A DNA stretch of 64,000 nucleotides, from the NCBI GenBank assembly GCA_021234155.1, contig JAJEKV010000080.1, positions 358,182-422,181 of the forward strand, read 5' to 3'. The DNA is from Isoetes taiwanensis (taxonomy: Eukaryota > Streptophyta > Lycopodiopsida > Isoetales > Isoetaceae). The number at the start of each line of letters is the position of its first letter. The first letter of the stretch is position 1. The translations under genes and the position numbers were made by a program. Positions 21,909-32,700 of this stretch are shown one piece after another. The notes beneath the pieces are model-generated. The model did no database searches. It was given only the letters and a program-made list of their open reading frames with translations, and was not told where the DNA came from.

Positions 21909-24402
21909 TGTAACGGACCTAGGATTTTGAGGTAAATTGTGGATTATTTTATTAAAGGATGCAAAGGAATATTAATCAAAATATCACGCATGCAGAGAAA
22001 TACGTCGTATATGTAGAGATTATACGGATGGAATACTGGTGGTTAAAAATAAATATAAGTACAGAGAAAAGCATTTGGAAAAAGATTGATTGCAGAGGGA
22101 TTAAGGAGCGAATTGCATGCAGAGCTCTGGGAGCGTGTTGGAGCGCAAAAGAAGCAACAAGCGGGATTCCAGGTGGGGATCAAGCCTTACACCTGGGGTT
22201 TTTCTAGCGTAGCAAGATTGTGTTGATACGAACAGTAGGATTGTTCAAGAACTTGGCATGGATTTAAAGTAAATTGTAAGTGCGTGGATATGAATTAACT
22301 TGCATGATTGTATATGTAAGTATTTTATGATTGCATATGAAAAGCTTGCAAAAGCATCATAGTCTAATGATTCAGAAGTGATTGGAATAGCAGATTAGAA
22401 CTTGAGAAATGGATTAAGATAAAAGTATGGCAGAAATTAGTTAAAACTGTAAAAGTTTCTCTTGCATGCTGCCGTTTGCATAGCATGAACTTGATGAACT
22501 AGAATGATCAGGAAGCATGAGAAGTTATGTGAAATGGATTAGAATTGAAGTGATAAGTCCAGAATCGCAAAGACCGCAAGTATTTTTCTTGAATCTCGCT
22601 TGGAATAATATGACATGATCTTGCCGATTTGGCATGCTGCAAAAAAGCATGTGAATCGCCCGAATGGGCGATTTGGGCCTTAGGGAGGCCGAAATGGAGA
22701 GAGGATACAGAATTAGGAAGTTTGGATTAAGATCTGGCTGGGAATGATATGATCTTGGTGGCCCAGAACTCGCCTGTAACCATCAAATTTGCATCATAAA
22801 CTGGCCGAAATGGCAAGAAATCTTCCTTGACAGCAAATTCGGGAAGCCTTGTGTGATCTTCATGTAGATTCAATGGCCTGGAGGCCGATCCGCGCCGGTC
22901 CGAATTTTATCAAGAAGAAAAAATCTGTTAGAATCATTTTTCTATGACCACAAACAAAGTAAGATTCGACTTGGAAATCTTGTAAAAGCCAAAATCTTTG
23001 GATTCATGAAGTTTTTGGGCTGGATCCGATGGCTTGGAGGCCGGATCCACAATTTTGTTGGGCGTTAACGTTAGGGTTAGGTTAAAAACAGAATATAAAA
23101 ATTAATAGTTAGTTTATTATAGTGTTAACAAATGTTAAAAGAAAGATAAAGGTTAATTTAAGAGTATAGCTATATTTACGGTTAGTTGCGTGAAATTAAC
23201 AGGTGAGCTAGTAAGATATTGGGATATGTTAGGGATTAGTCAGATTAATGATGGCATATTGCAAGGTAGAGGTAATGGGTGGAGAATGAGCGTTAAAACC
23301 ATTAAATTAAAATATGAAGGCAATCGTCGTTAAGGTCTTCGTTAACGATTTTAATAAAATAATTAACCTAGTTGAGAATTGGAGTTGCTAAGGAATGTTT
23401 TATTGTAATTTAATAGTGATGGTTGTATTTTGCATTATTAAGGCTATGGTTGGACATTTCATGTTACATAAAGTGTGAATTATGTAATTTATTTGATGTT
23501 GAGTATGTTAAGGCATGGAGCATGATGGTGAATTGTATGTAATTGTCTATGGTGAAATTCTTTGATATAGACCTCTGGGGCCGGAGTCTAGGTGCGATGG
23601 TCTAGACTCACGGTTTTGCACAGTGCTATGCAAATGGTAATATTTGAACATCGGGCGTTGGTACCGTATGGTACAACGTCATGCACAGTTAAGTGGTCCT
23701 CCAATGCTGGACGCAGCGTGGATGGGTGTGTACACACGTGGTTACCCCGCCTCTATGTCACTGGCCTGATCAGCCGAGTTGACCTTGCTCAGACCCAGAG
23801 GAATATTGGTTGCAATGTTGATGCTATGGTTGCTTGGCTAGTGTATATGTGGTTTTTAATGTTGGAATCAAGTTGCAATGGTTGTGCTTAGTATAATTAT
23901 GCACTGTGATTATGTTGGTTGGATTAGTAACTTGGATTGCAGGGGCGAGGTTACGGTAAGGCTAAGTTATTGTTCTAAGTTAATGCTTGTGGTAGTTGAT
24001 GCTTGATATATTCTAAATCCCCGATCCCCACTTAGTCCATGTGACTAACCCCGTGGTTAATGGTGTAAGCAGAAGTGCGAGATGCTCCGGAAAGTAGCCA
24101 AGCTGCAGAAAGGCGAGAGTAGGAGTGTGTGCATTGCTAGACAATATATTTGCTTAATATTACTATTATCATTATGGATCGACGTAAAACTATAATTATT
24201 TTTAAACTTGGTTGTTGTATGGGGTCTTGCCGAGCAATGGCAAGCATAGTTTCTTTGGGACCTTAGAGCATGAATAAAGATTAAATTCTTTACCTAAGTA
24301 TGCATGTATCAATTTCTTGAGTTGCAAAGGCTAAATAGATCCAACGGTAGAGATCGATGGGATCTCCAGTTACCAAGAGGTTAACTGGCCAGGCCCGTCA
24401 CA
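21909..24402 (+). repeat. 3' LTR (2494 bp)
   Basis: Matches 15833-18336 end to end. Examples of the clustered differences are cggctggattc against ctttggattc, and ggccagatccggcagtcgct against ggccgatccgcgccgg. Long AT-rich stretches free of CHG and CG sites are identical. Confidence 0.95.
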
Positions 24403-24407
24403 ACGGT
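24403..24407. repeat. Target site duplication, right (acggt)
   Basis: Identical to 15828-15832 and directly after the terminal CA of the 3' LTR. Confidence 0.9.
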
Positions 24408-24760
24408 GATCTCTAGGACGTGGTGTAATGTCATTGTAGACATGACCGCGGTTCTGCTTGGATGAGTTGGAAGGTAGATTAAAAAGTCTACTTCCGTCCC
24501 ACGAAAGTAGACGAAGAGGTCATTCAGGAACGCATTGATAGGAAAGCACCTCTAGTCAATGCCTACGGGGAGGACCCTATCCTTCACGCCCAAATACGGG
24601 AAGGACCCTATCCTCCACGTCTCAGGCAACTAAAGGTGTAGGCATGAGCGGCATATAGGCATTATAGGGCCTGTCTCCACGGCCACGATGGAAGAAGCAT
24701 CCTCTTCTTCTTCCTCTTCCGTGGACGTTAAAAATTTTATTTTATTCTATTCCTACGCCG
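24408..24760 (+). mobile_element. LINE 3' tail
   Basis: Ends cttccgtggacgttaaaa then an AT-rich (TTTTA)/(TTCTA) tail, the same terminal motif as the LINE tails at 6415 (plus) and 2851 (minus). A cctatcct..cacg duplication lies just upstream (24570-24620). No ORF remains. Confidence 0.5.
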
Positions 24761-25319
24761 GGAGATTAGTCATGCATTCATGTAGATAGATGGGGTGGTT
24801 CCCTTATAACCAACTTTACATTAATATTCTAACGTGGTGTGAATCCAGGAGGCCAATGAGAACGAAGAACCGGCGGGGAGTCGCATCACGAGCACTTGTA
24901 TAGATAGTTCTAGAGTAGTTGTGATTTCTACCATTGAAACTAATCGCTTAAATCTTGTGTAAGATAGTAAGTATGTAATTATAGATATTGTAAAATTAAT
25001 GCAGGATTTCAAGGTGCAAAGACTTGCAACACAAATTTTATTATAATGTGTTGCAAGGGATGAAGAGTACCTTGGAAGTGTAAATTTTGTATGAAATTGA
25101 TAAACTTTGATAAACTTAAATGTTGTATTAAGTAAGGTTAGTAATTACCTTGCGTTGACTAAGTTATGAAGTGATAAGTTAATTGGATGTCTTAAACATT
25201 ACCTTAGAGTAATTCTAATAATTGTGTAACTATAATAATAATTGTATGCATCAAGTTGGTTGCAGGACAGGAAGATCCCAAGGTGGGGGGAACCTCGATG
25301 CTGCGGACAACATCATTTT
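24761..25319. other. Older retroelement internal remnant (right part)
   Basis: Noncoding, AT-rich, similar in style to 15230-15830 (accttagagtaatt, gcatcaagttggttgcagg). It leads directly into a polypurine tract and LTR-like sequence, so it is probably the 3' internal end of the element that received the Ty3 insertion. Confidence 0.4.
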
Positions 25320-25332
25320 AAGGTGGAGAGAA
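25320..25332 (+). promoter_or_regulatory. Polypurine tract of the older LTR element
   Basis: aaggtggagagaa directly precedes TGTGACGT. It resembles aaggggagagaa at 14860. Confidence 0.6.
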
Positions 25333-26890
25333 TGTGACGTTCCAGCACAGTATACGGTCCTAAGACGTATACTGTACTGCCTCGTCACGCGTACACGCCA
25401 TCCCAACGCCGACGTGTAGCCAAGCAAGTAGCACCCTAGGGGGCAACTTGCAAGGTGTGTACATTTATTTATGTGCACATTTACTCATGTGCACATTTAT
25501 CCATGTGTACACTTTATGCCACCTAGTTAATAAAGGCAAGTGGGCCACATCCAATTATAAGGGATAATGGGAAACCCTAGCCCTAACCCTTAGTCTATAT
25601 AGGCATAGGAAACCCTAACTTTCCATTTTCGTCCACAGCCTTCAGGGGCTCTGTTTTGCTTGATCCAAGAGCCAATCTCGCCTCCCAAAGTCTGTCTGAG
25701 CAGACTAGGCCATCAGTTTCCCTTTTTAGCATCATCTTCAAGCAGTTCGGCAGCATGGATGCGTTTAGAGCAGGAGGAGCAAGCCAGGGATCAGGTATTT
25801 TGCCAAATCAATAGTCTAAACTGCCTCCCAGACATAGAATAAGTAGGTTTAGCCTATTGATTTGCCCATAGCAGCCATCTAGATCTCTAGATATCGAGCC
25901 ATAACTAAAGAACCTGACTTTGTGATTTAGATTAAATCTTGTTCTTTAGTTCTTCTGTGATATGTATGTGATGATGCATCTCTGTGGACTCATTGTATTG
26001 GGAAGGGGGGTAGAGACCTTAAAGCCTAGTAGTTGATGCTCCTAGCTAGCCTCTTTAGTGCACTGTAAATTTGGCCTGTGTACAAGAGCCACACCTGGTT
26101 GTGGGTGAAGGGGCCAGACTGGCTTATAAGGAGGTTCATGTCCTGACTCATGATCACGTCCCTCTGGTAGTAAGGCCTATCGGGGACTATTGTGCACTAG
26201 ACCTAATGCTCTGCCACTGCGTGAGGGCTTTGCATGGGTTCGACACTCTTGGGGTGGTGGACACCTTCCATGGAGTTCAAGTCGAGTACGGGTAGTGGCC
26301 CTCTAGTCACCTTGAGTCAGCATGTAGATCTCTGGAGGGAGTGATCCCTACCTGCCCCATCGGAACTGGGGAGATACAACCCAGGAATAGCCCCTCTGGC
26401 TATGCCTCCGGCGGGCTACAGTCAGGTCCCAACACTTTTCAACCTACTCTGCAAAGTGTGCACAGGAGGGGCAGATGGAGTGGACTACCCTAAGCCATGT
26501 TCTTATGCCAGCCAAATCCATTTGCCATGAATTCTGTCTCCAATGACCTCTAGAGACCCAAGCCGTCAGTCATCCCCTTTGAGTCTGAGCCTTGGGTAGG
26601 ATTTCCATATGTGATGTACTGATCTTTGTCTATGCAGATATGTGATGAGCCATCCTTCGAGATCGTTATGTGATGTTGATGTTGTATACTGACATGCATG
26701 TTTACGCTTCCGCAGCTAGGTAGGCCCTGAGGGAGACAGGGTAAATGACCCCTTCATTCTTCCCACTGGAACTCATCAAGGTTGCAGTGATACGTGGAGG
26801 GCCCTGTATCAGTATGGAGCTGGTATGGGGGATGAACTCCCTGTTTTGTATACGGTGAGTGCATATATATATGAGTAGGGGACGATCACA
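25333..26890 (+). repeat. Probable 3' LTR of an older Ty3-type element
   Basis: Starts TGTGACGTTCC after a polypurine tract and is inferred to end ...GACGATCACA at 26890, giving TGTGA/TCACA inverted ends. Promoter-like features sit where an LTR promoter should: telobox-type aaccctagccctaaccct (~25573-25590) and a TATA box ctatatagg (25595-25603). A perfect 9 bp-arm stem (cagtatacg...cgtatactg, 25349-25375) and ~18 bp repeats of atgtgcacattta (25455-25515) lie upstream. The partner 5' LTR is not in the window, so the right boundary is uncertain. Confidence 0.55.
25595..25603 (+). promoter_or_regulatory. TATA box in LTR
   Basis: ctatatagg, ~5 bp after a telobox-like run, in the region expected for the U3 promoter of the 25333-26890 LTR. 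Confidence 0.45.
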
Positions 26891-27770
26891 TTATTTTTAA
26901 CATCAAATTGGAGATATTGTCAATGAAGCTTAAATCATAGTTTATCATGAAAGACAATCTAAAGTTACTATTATTATATCTAATATAGGAACTCCTAAGC
27001 AGCAAACATGTGTCATAAGTTTATGATAGTAAAAAATAAGAAGATTTCATCGTGTGTTTTGCATTAAGACAATACAAACTATATTTTGAACTTCTATCAC
27101 ATGTTTCGTCAATCATGAGTTAAAAAAGAATGTTATCTTATTTTAAAATATGGCATGCCTAAGTACAAACAAAAATGGTACATGTCTATTCTAAATCAAA
27201 TCTTGTATGTAATGTGTTTGAAGGTCTATGTTGCCAAAGGAGGGTCACATTCATTTAAAAAAAAAAAAATACCTATCATAAAAGATGAGTTTTTTTGTAC
27301 TATTACCAAATAAACTCCAATTTTATGTATTGACCACCACTTCTAAATATAAATAATAGATGGTTATTCACCATATTTAAGTTGATAAAATTATATTTAT
27401 TATGTAGATATAAATGGAATATATGGAATGCATCATTTATAGCCCTTAGAAAGCTTATATATGAGTTTAGGTAAACCATTTTAGTTCTATTTCCATCCTA
27501 GATTCTGTGTCGAATCTTCTTTCATGAAAATTGAGATCAACACGACTTATGGACACTTCAAAAAATTAGTAAATTATAGCTCTTAGAGTTAACAACTTAT
27601 GGCTGCAAGTCTTATGTCAAAACTTCTTATATTAAAGGAGAAATAATTCACAACCTCAAGCCATTTTTTTGAGCTAAATATGGTTTGACGACTTCATATA
27701 ATATCATCTAATAGCAGCAAAACATGATTTTAGAAATATTTGGACCCCTTTATACTAAAGTTTAGAGAAA
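26891..27770. other. AT-rich intergenic DNA
   Basis: No gene, RNA or clear repeat seen; an A-run lies at ~27256-27269. Confidence 0.5.
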
Positions 27771-28169
27771 CTTGAGTTTGGCTTGGCATAAAAAGCTGCT
27801 GAATTCTATGAGGTTTGGGCAATTGCCACAACATATCAGTAAATCTATTGGTCATGAAATCATAAAGAACCAAGTGAAGATTCCAAAAGTGGTGGTGTTT
27901 TATGAAATGGAAATCTCTCTTATTAAATACCTGGTAGCAGAGGGTATGTTGGAGTAATTCTGGTGGATGAAACCAGAATAGCTCCAGTAAGAACTCTAGT
28001 GTTAAAAAACTCTTCCCTTAATTTAGATATAATGGTTTAAAAAAAAAAAATGACAACATGTAAATCTCCTATTTTTACTAAAACCTTTTTCCCCTAGAAC
28101 AATTTTTAAAACCCTTTAGCAACATAATGGGATATCGAGCATAGATGTATTATCAACTTGAAATTTTGT

Positions 28170-28480
28170 GGAATCATGTGGAATTATGTGGAATTCTCCC
28201 ATAAATTTAAAGGTTAAATCCTTCATCTGGCAATTATATCACAAGGTCTTAGCCACAAATCAAAGATGTTTATAGGCACTAGAAGATGAGGACTAGGTAT
28301 TTAAAGGTTGTCTTTGGGCAGAATGATTCCTTGAACTAACAGCAGATGAATTTCGTCTTGTCCATTATTTGAGAGACACTTTGATCCCATATAGTTGGAG
28401 AATTTATCTCCTCCTGTGGAGAATGTGGAAAGCAAGGAACTCTATTGTCTTTGATCAAGAAATTATATGGTCTTTGACCT
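28170..28480 (+). pseudogene. L1-type LINE ORF2 relic (zinc-binding and C-terminal region)
   Basis: Plus-strand strings read SPINLKVKSFIWQLYHKVLA (from ~28197), then after frame breaks WRIYLLLWRMWKARNSIVF (from ~28396). These are typical of the region after the reverse transcriptase of plant L1-like LINEs (KxFIWxLxHKVL; WxxWKARN). No RT core or ORF1 survives. The 61-codon frame at 27772-27957 upstream has no recognised motif. Confidence 0.65.
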
Positions 28481-28906
28481 CTCTTGGATAAGAGAGATTT
28501 CACTAATCTTCTTGCTTAATTCTTACATGAAATATTTTGAAAGAGCAAAAGAAGCTGAAATGGAGCAAGATCAACCTACTCATAAATGCAATGTGGTTAG
28601 ATCAAAAGGACCAAATCATTGAAGTCTTCCACTGGGATCATTGTAGCTGTGATCGCTCATGCATTCAAAATCTGGATGCTCGACGAGACACATATGTGAT
28701 GTCGTAGACCAGTCTGGGCATTTCAACCTGGAAATTATTCTTTATGTGAATGCGCATACTGTCCTTTTATCTTTCATACCCGAGAATTAGGTGAAAAGAC
28801 AAGGGCAAAAGTCTGAAATTAGATGCTAGATTGACCTGAATACCAATAACTTACATGCTTAAACTTTGAAGGGTTAGATTCCCCTCCTCAAAAGCGTTTA
28901 TCTTTT

Positions 28907-28946
28907 TATGCTCGTATGTAATTTTTTAAAATTACGTACGAGCATA
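28907..28946. repeat. Near-perfect 40 bp inverted repeat
   Basis: tatgctcgtatgtaatttt pairs with aaaattacgtacgagcata, 19 bp arms with one mismatch and almost no loop. It could form a cruciform or mark the end of a small element. Confidence 0.7.
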
Positions 28947-28950
28947 AATA

Positions 28951-29226
28951 CAACCTTCATTAAAAAAAGATATGGCTTTATCACGTTCTATAGGCATTTA
29001 AGGCATTAGTATGGCACAAATCAAAATACAATATCTTTACCTCTATGCTCCTTGACTATATGGTGAAGTTTCTATCAATACATAAAGTTTCTATCAATAC
29101 AAATATAACCTTCATTAAAAAAAACGATATGGCTTTATCACATTCTATAGACATTTAAGGCATTAGTATGGCACAAATCAAAATACAATATCTTTATCTC
29201 TATGCTGCTTGACTATATGGTGAATA
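28951..29226. repeat. 155 bp direct tandem duplication
   Basis: From aaccttcattaaaaaaa through gacatatggtgaa-like sequence (actual: tgactatatggtgaa), the block at 28951-29072 recurs at 29106-29226 with few differences. It lies between the LINE relic and the transposon. Confidence 0.8.
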
Positions 29227-29455
29227 GGTAACTCAATGGTTCTTAAGTAGGCGGTTTTCGAGATTTAAAAATTGTGGTTATTGATAGAGAGATGAAAAAG
29301 CTCCTTCAATAAGTTCATATAGGTGGCAGATTTGGTAGAAGAGGGAAGGCTTCTCCACGAAAATTTGGCACATTAATCTCATATTTCTACTAAGGAAGCC
29401 TACTAAGCATAGTGGCAATTTTTTCAAAAATCTAAAATTATAGGAATTTAGCGAC

Positions 29456-29459
29456 TAAA
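29456..29459. repeat. Candidate target site duplication, left (TAAA)
   Basis: TAAA directly precedes GGGTGAAAG and also directly follows CTTTCACCC at 38158-38161, 45354-45357, 52571-52574 and 440-443. Confidence 0.65.
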
Positions 29460-29499
29460 GGGTGAAAGTATCTTTGGTGGGTAGCAAAAACGCGACTCC
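29460..29499 (+). repeat. Left terminal inverted repeat
   Basis: GGGTGAAAGTATC, then TTTGGTGGGTAGCAAAAAC. The right end in reverse complement reads GGGTGAAAGTATG then CTGGTGGGTATCAAAAGC. The first 12 bases are identical, followed by shared GGTGGGTA and CAAAA. The ctttgg/gctgg mismatch is of the same type as the suspected base-calling errors elsewhere. Confidence 0.75.
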
Positions 29500-29777
29500 A
29501 AAGACTCCTAGCACCTGACACCCTTCATACTATTTTTCCACCCTTCACCAAATGAAGTCTAACCCCGCCTATGCCCGTCACTTCACATAGGCGTACCCAA
29601 TTTTTTCAATCATAACCGCTTCACCTCACCGTAACTAATGACCGTGGACCGAAGGGATTTTTGAATTTGTAATTTGCAACCGTGCTCCCCACCCTTTTGC
29701 TACTCCGCCAAATAGCCCAAGGAGAAGAAGCTCGAGAATTTCCGCATTCACTCTAGTATTCCAAAACTCAAACGACT
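29500..29777 (+). promoter_or_regulatory. Left subterminal region and presumed promoter of the plus-strand gene
   Basis: Noncoding, with a small stem gcctatg...cataggc at 29567-29592 that again uses the CTATG/CATAG arms. No clear TATA box. Confidence 0.35.
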
Positions 29778-32700
29778 ATGGTGAAGAAGGTTGTTAATCC
29801 GCCGCTCAGCCAAAGAATTCCAATGGATGCCATGCGCAGGGTAAGCAAAATGCACTGCCAATTTTGATGGCTTACGATGCCCTGTTAATTTGTTTTTCTT
29901 GATTTCTTTCAGCCCAGAAGGAACGTGCCCCTAAGACCGGACCTGGCTAATTGCCGAACTGAGGAGGACTTCCATGCTTATGCGGGTCTATCAAACGAGG
30001 GTGTGCATCCCTCTCAATTTCGAATGGATGTGATATCTGCAGCAGAGTATAATGAGGTTTGGGACACCAATGGTGTCATTCCCAACAAGACATCCATCGA
30101 CAAAGTAAGGCCAGAGCATGAAGAAGCTCTAATTGAGCTGTTGAGCAAGATATACCCAGAAGGGTTGAAGAATAGAGAAGTAAGGAAGACGGTTTCCTTT
30201 TTATTTGCATTCAACAATTGCCAGAGGGCCAAGCAGGATCCCAAAAATTTCAAGGTCAATTGGGCAGCAGTGGCAGCAAAAAGCAGAGCCTATTCGAGCA
30301 AGGTCAAGAGTGAACTTCAAAGACCCGCCCCCCCACGGAACCACCAGAGCCCAAAGAAATCATAGCGAAAGGCTAGCCTCAGCAGCACCTTGCCAGAAAA
30401 ATAGAAGGGAGGTTGTCATTCGTGAGTACCGCAATGTGTCCAAAGAGCATTCTCAGCTTATGGGGAAAATATTTCCCGTCTGGAAAGCATGATCCAAGAT
30501 ATGCAGGAAGCCCTAAAATTGCAGCAGAATGACCTAGTGTCAAAGAAGGAACAGGCTGCACAATCTCAAGCAAAGGGAAGCTTCTTCTCGGCTGCAGAGG
30601 GGAAGTTGAAGACCATAAAGGATAATATTGCACGTCTTCAAGCACTGCCAGATCCTAATGCAGGTGTCTCTGCTGAGATTCATTCTTTGGAGAGGGAGAA
30701 AGATATGGCAGAATATATGCTGAAGTCCCTACTTGAAATGGGGGGTGGGCCAATAGATCAAACCTGTGTAGAAAAGGTGGCTGCACTAACTGCTGAGATT
30801 GCCAACAACGAGTCCCTCCTTGCAAAAGCCCAAAGAGCACTTCACGTAATGTCACCGGCCGAGGGAGATGACCAAAAGAAATGATGGTGACGCAAGCATC
30901 ACTCCAATACCATTCTCGATTGCCAATTGGAGATGAGGAGAGATGCTCCACCTGTGGTCTTGCATTCCAGGATGATTACACCCTCAGCCTGTGGATGAAA
31001 TGTGGACATCATTATCATGTTAGCTGCACCAAATTTGCTCATGGAAAAAGGATGCTGCCTTGAGTGCACAGAGACCATTCCTACAAGGTTAGTGCAGGAA
31101 ATAGGTAAGCTTAATACAGTAAAGCAGGAAGTGTTGCATGCTGGAACATCTCACAAAACCGAGAAGAAGATAATTGATGTTGATGAGCATGTAGCCACAA
31201 CTCCCCGATAGCAGAAAAGGAAACAAAGTCAACACACCAAAAGTAAAAGGACCCCGTGATCAGTGCAAGCACAAGTCCACAAGGGTTCACACTCCACAGC
31301 CAAGACATGGGAAAAAAGGTACATGCCTGTTTTCAGGCTCTGATTTTGAATTGGCAGCATTAGAAGGTGCTGTAGACATTGGACAGCAAACTACCAACAG
31401 TCTTCAGCACACTACAACACCTGGCAGCACAGTGCTGGAGACACCAAAGCATGCGAAATCCAAGGGAGATTCAAGTAGTACTGATGGTGCCAACAATTAT
31501 ATTATAGTTCCAAATTCTGCAGCTGTCTCTACAAAGGCCTCCTCTAACACTGTTGCTGCAGGGAAGGAAAACGATGGCAAAGATGTCGGAATCGTCGGAA
31601 GTTCGTGACAATGAAGTGTGAGCAAGGTTGACACGGTCAAGGGCCAGGAAGGTTATGGAAGAAGAAAGTGAGGGTGAGTCAGAAAATGACCTGAGGACAT
31701 CCCTATAGAGGTAGCATTTGGAAAAAAAAAACAAGGCTAATGTAATTTTGCCTTATGTATTTCAGGCAAGCAAACCTTGATTTTGCAAGACAACCCTAAA
31801 CCATCAGCCAAAAGGTTTTTGTTCAAACAATTAATATATTTGATCCCTGTTTTATTCCACCTTTAATGTGCAAATTTTGGTTTGGATTATTCATTCAACT
31901 TAGGCTTCAGAAAAACTTTGTCCGAGAAAAAAGAAGGCAGCCAATGGTTATACTTAGTGAATCTGATGAAGAAGACAATACAGATAAAGAAGTGCCAGCA
32001 CAAACTCTAACATATAAAAGGTGCCTGTTATCGTGTTACATTTCAGAATGTGTATTCTCTACAAATTTCAGTTGTTAATTGGAGCTCATCCTTGCATGCG
32101 GAGAACAAGACAAAGTCGTGGAATGAAGAAACCGAGGACAAAGGCACTGCAAGGGTTACTGATAGCCAGGAAACACCCATACATTGGGGGCAGGGGGATA
32201 CTATTAAGGATGTATCTGACTATGGCTATCAGCACTCTCCATCATCTGGTAGCAAAGATAAAGCAGAGTCCAAAGAGGTCGCAAAGAATGTCCAAAGACC
32301 TCGATAACACTTCCCGCCAGAGTCCAGCCACACATCGCGCAAAGACGCACAAAGCACGATGCAAAGACACATCGACATGTGGTTGAAAATGTCGAGGGAT
32401 GGACACCCGCACGGAAGTGCATGGTGCTTTGACATAAATGGTGTAATCGGCACGGACACAAGGAGAGGAGAATGAACGGAAAATCTTGCCTCCACCACAA
32501 ACAAAGCATGTTGTAAAAGAAACTGCAAGAAAGTACCTCATTTGCAGACCAGGGTATCATGAGTTTGTGGAGTGGGCACTGCAGAGGTTTGATATTGTGA
32601 TTTGGAGAGCGCTTCTCTACTTCGAAATACAAGAGATATGGTGGATGCTTTGTTCCCTGATTTGCAGACCAGATTCTTGAAGGTATATGGTCAAGAGCAT

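Larger units (their letters stand above)
15833..24402 (+). mobile_element. Ty3/gypsy chromovirus, gag-deleted, two complete LTRs
   Basis: All structural parts are present in order: 5' LTR, initiator-Met primer binding site, a short gag start, protease, reverse transcriptase, RNase H, integrase, chromodomain, polypurine tract and 3' LTR, with a perfect 5 bp target duplication. The internal region is only ~3.57 kb because nearly all of gag (capsid and zinc knuckle) is missing between ~18640 and ~18660. LTR differences are concentrated at CAG/CTG/CCG sites; elsewhere the LTRs are almost identical, so the insertion is probably young. Without gag it would need proteins from a complete relative to move. 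Confidence 0.93.

Noticed and set aside
25573-25591. Interstitial telomere array
   Set aside because: Only about three CCCTAA-like units, best explained as teloboxes in an LTR promoter.
25325-26900. Solo LTR
   Set aside because: A polypurine tract abuts its 5' side and flanking 5-mers (gagaa and ttatt) do not match, so a 3' LTR with upstream internal sequence fits better.
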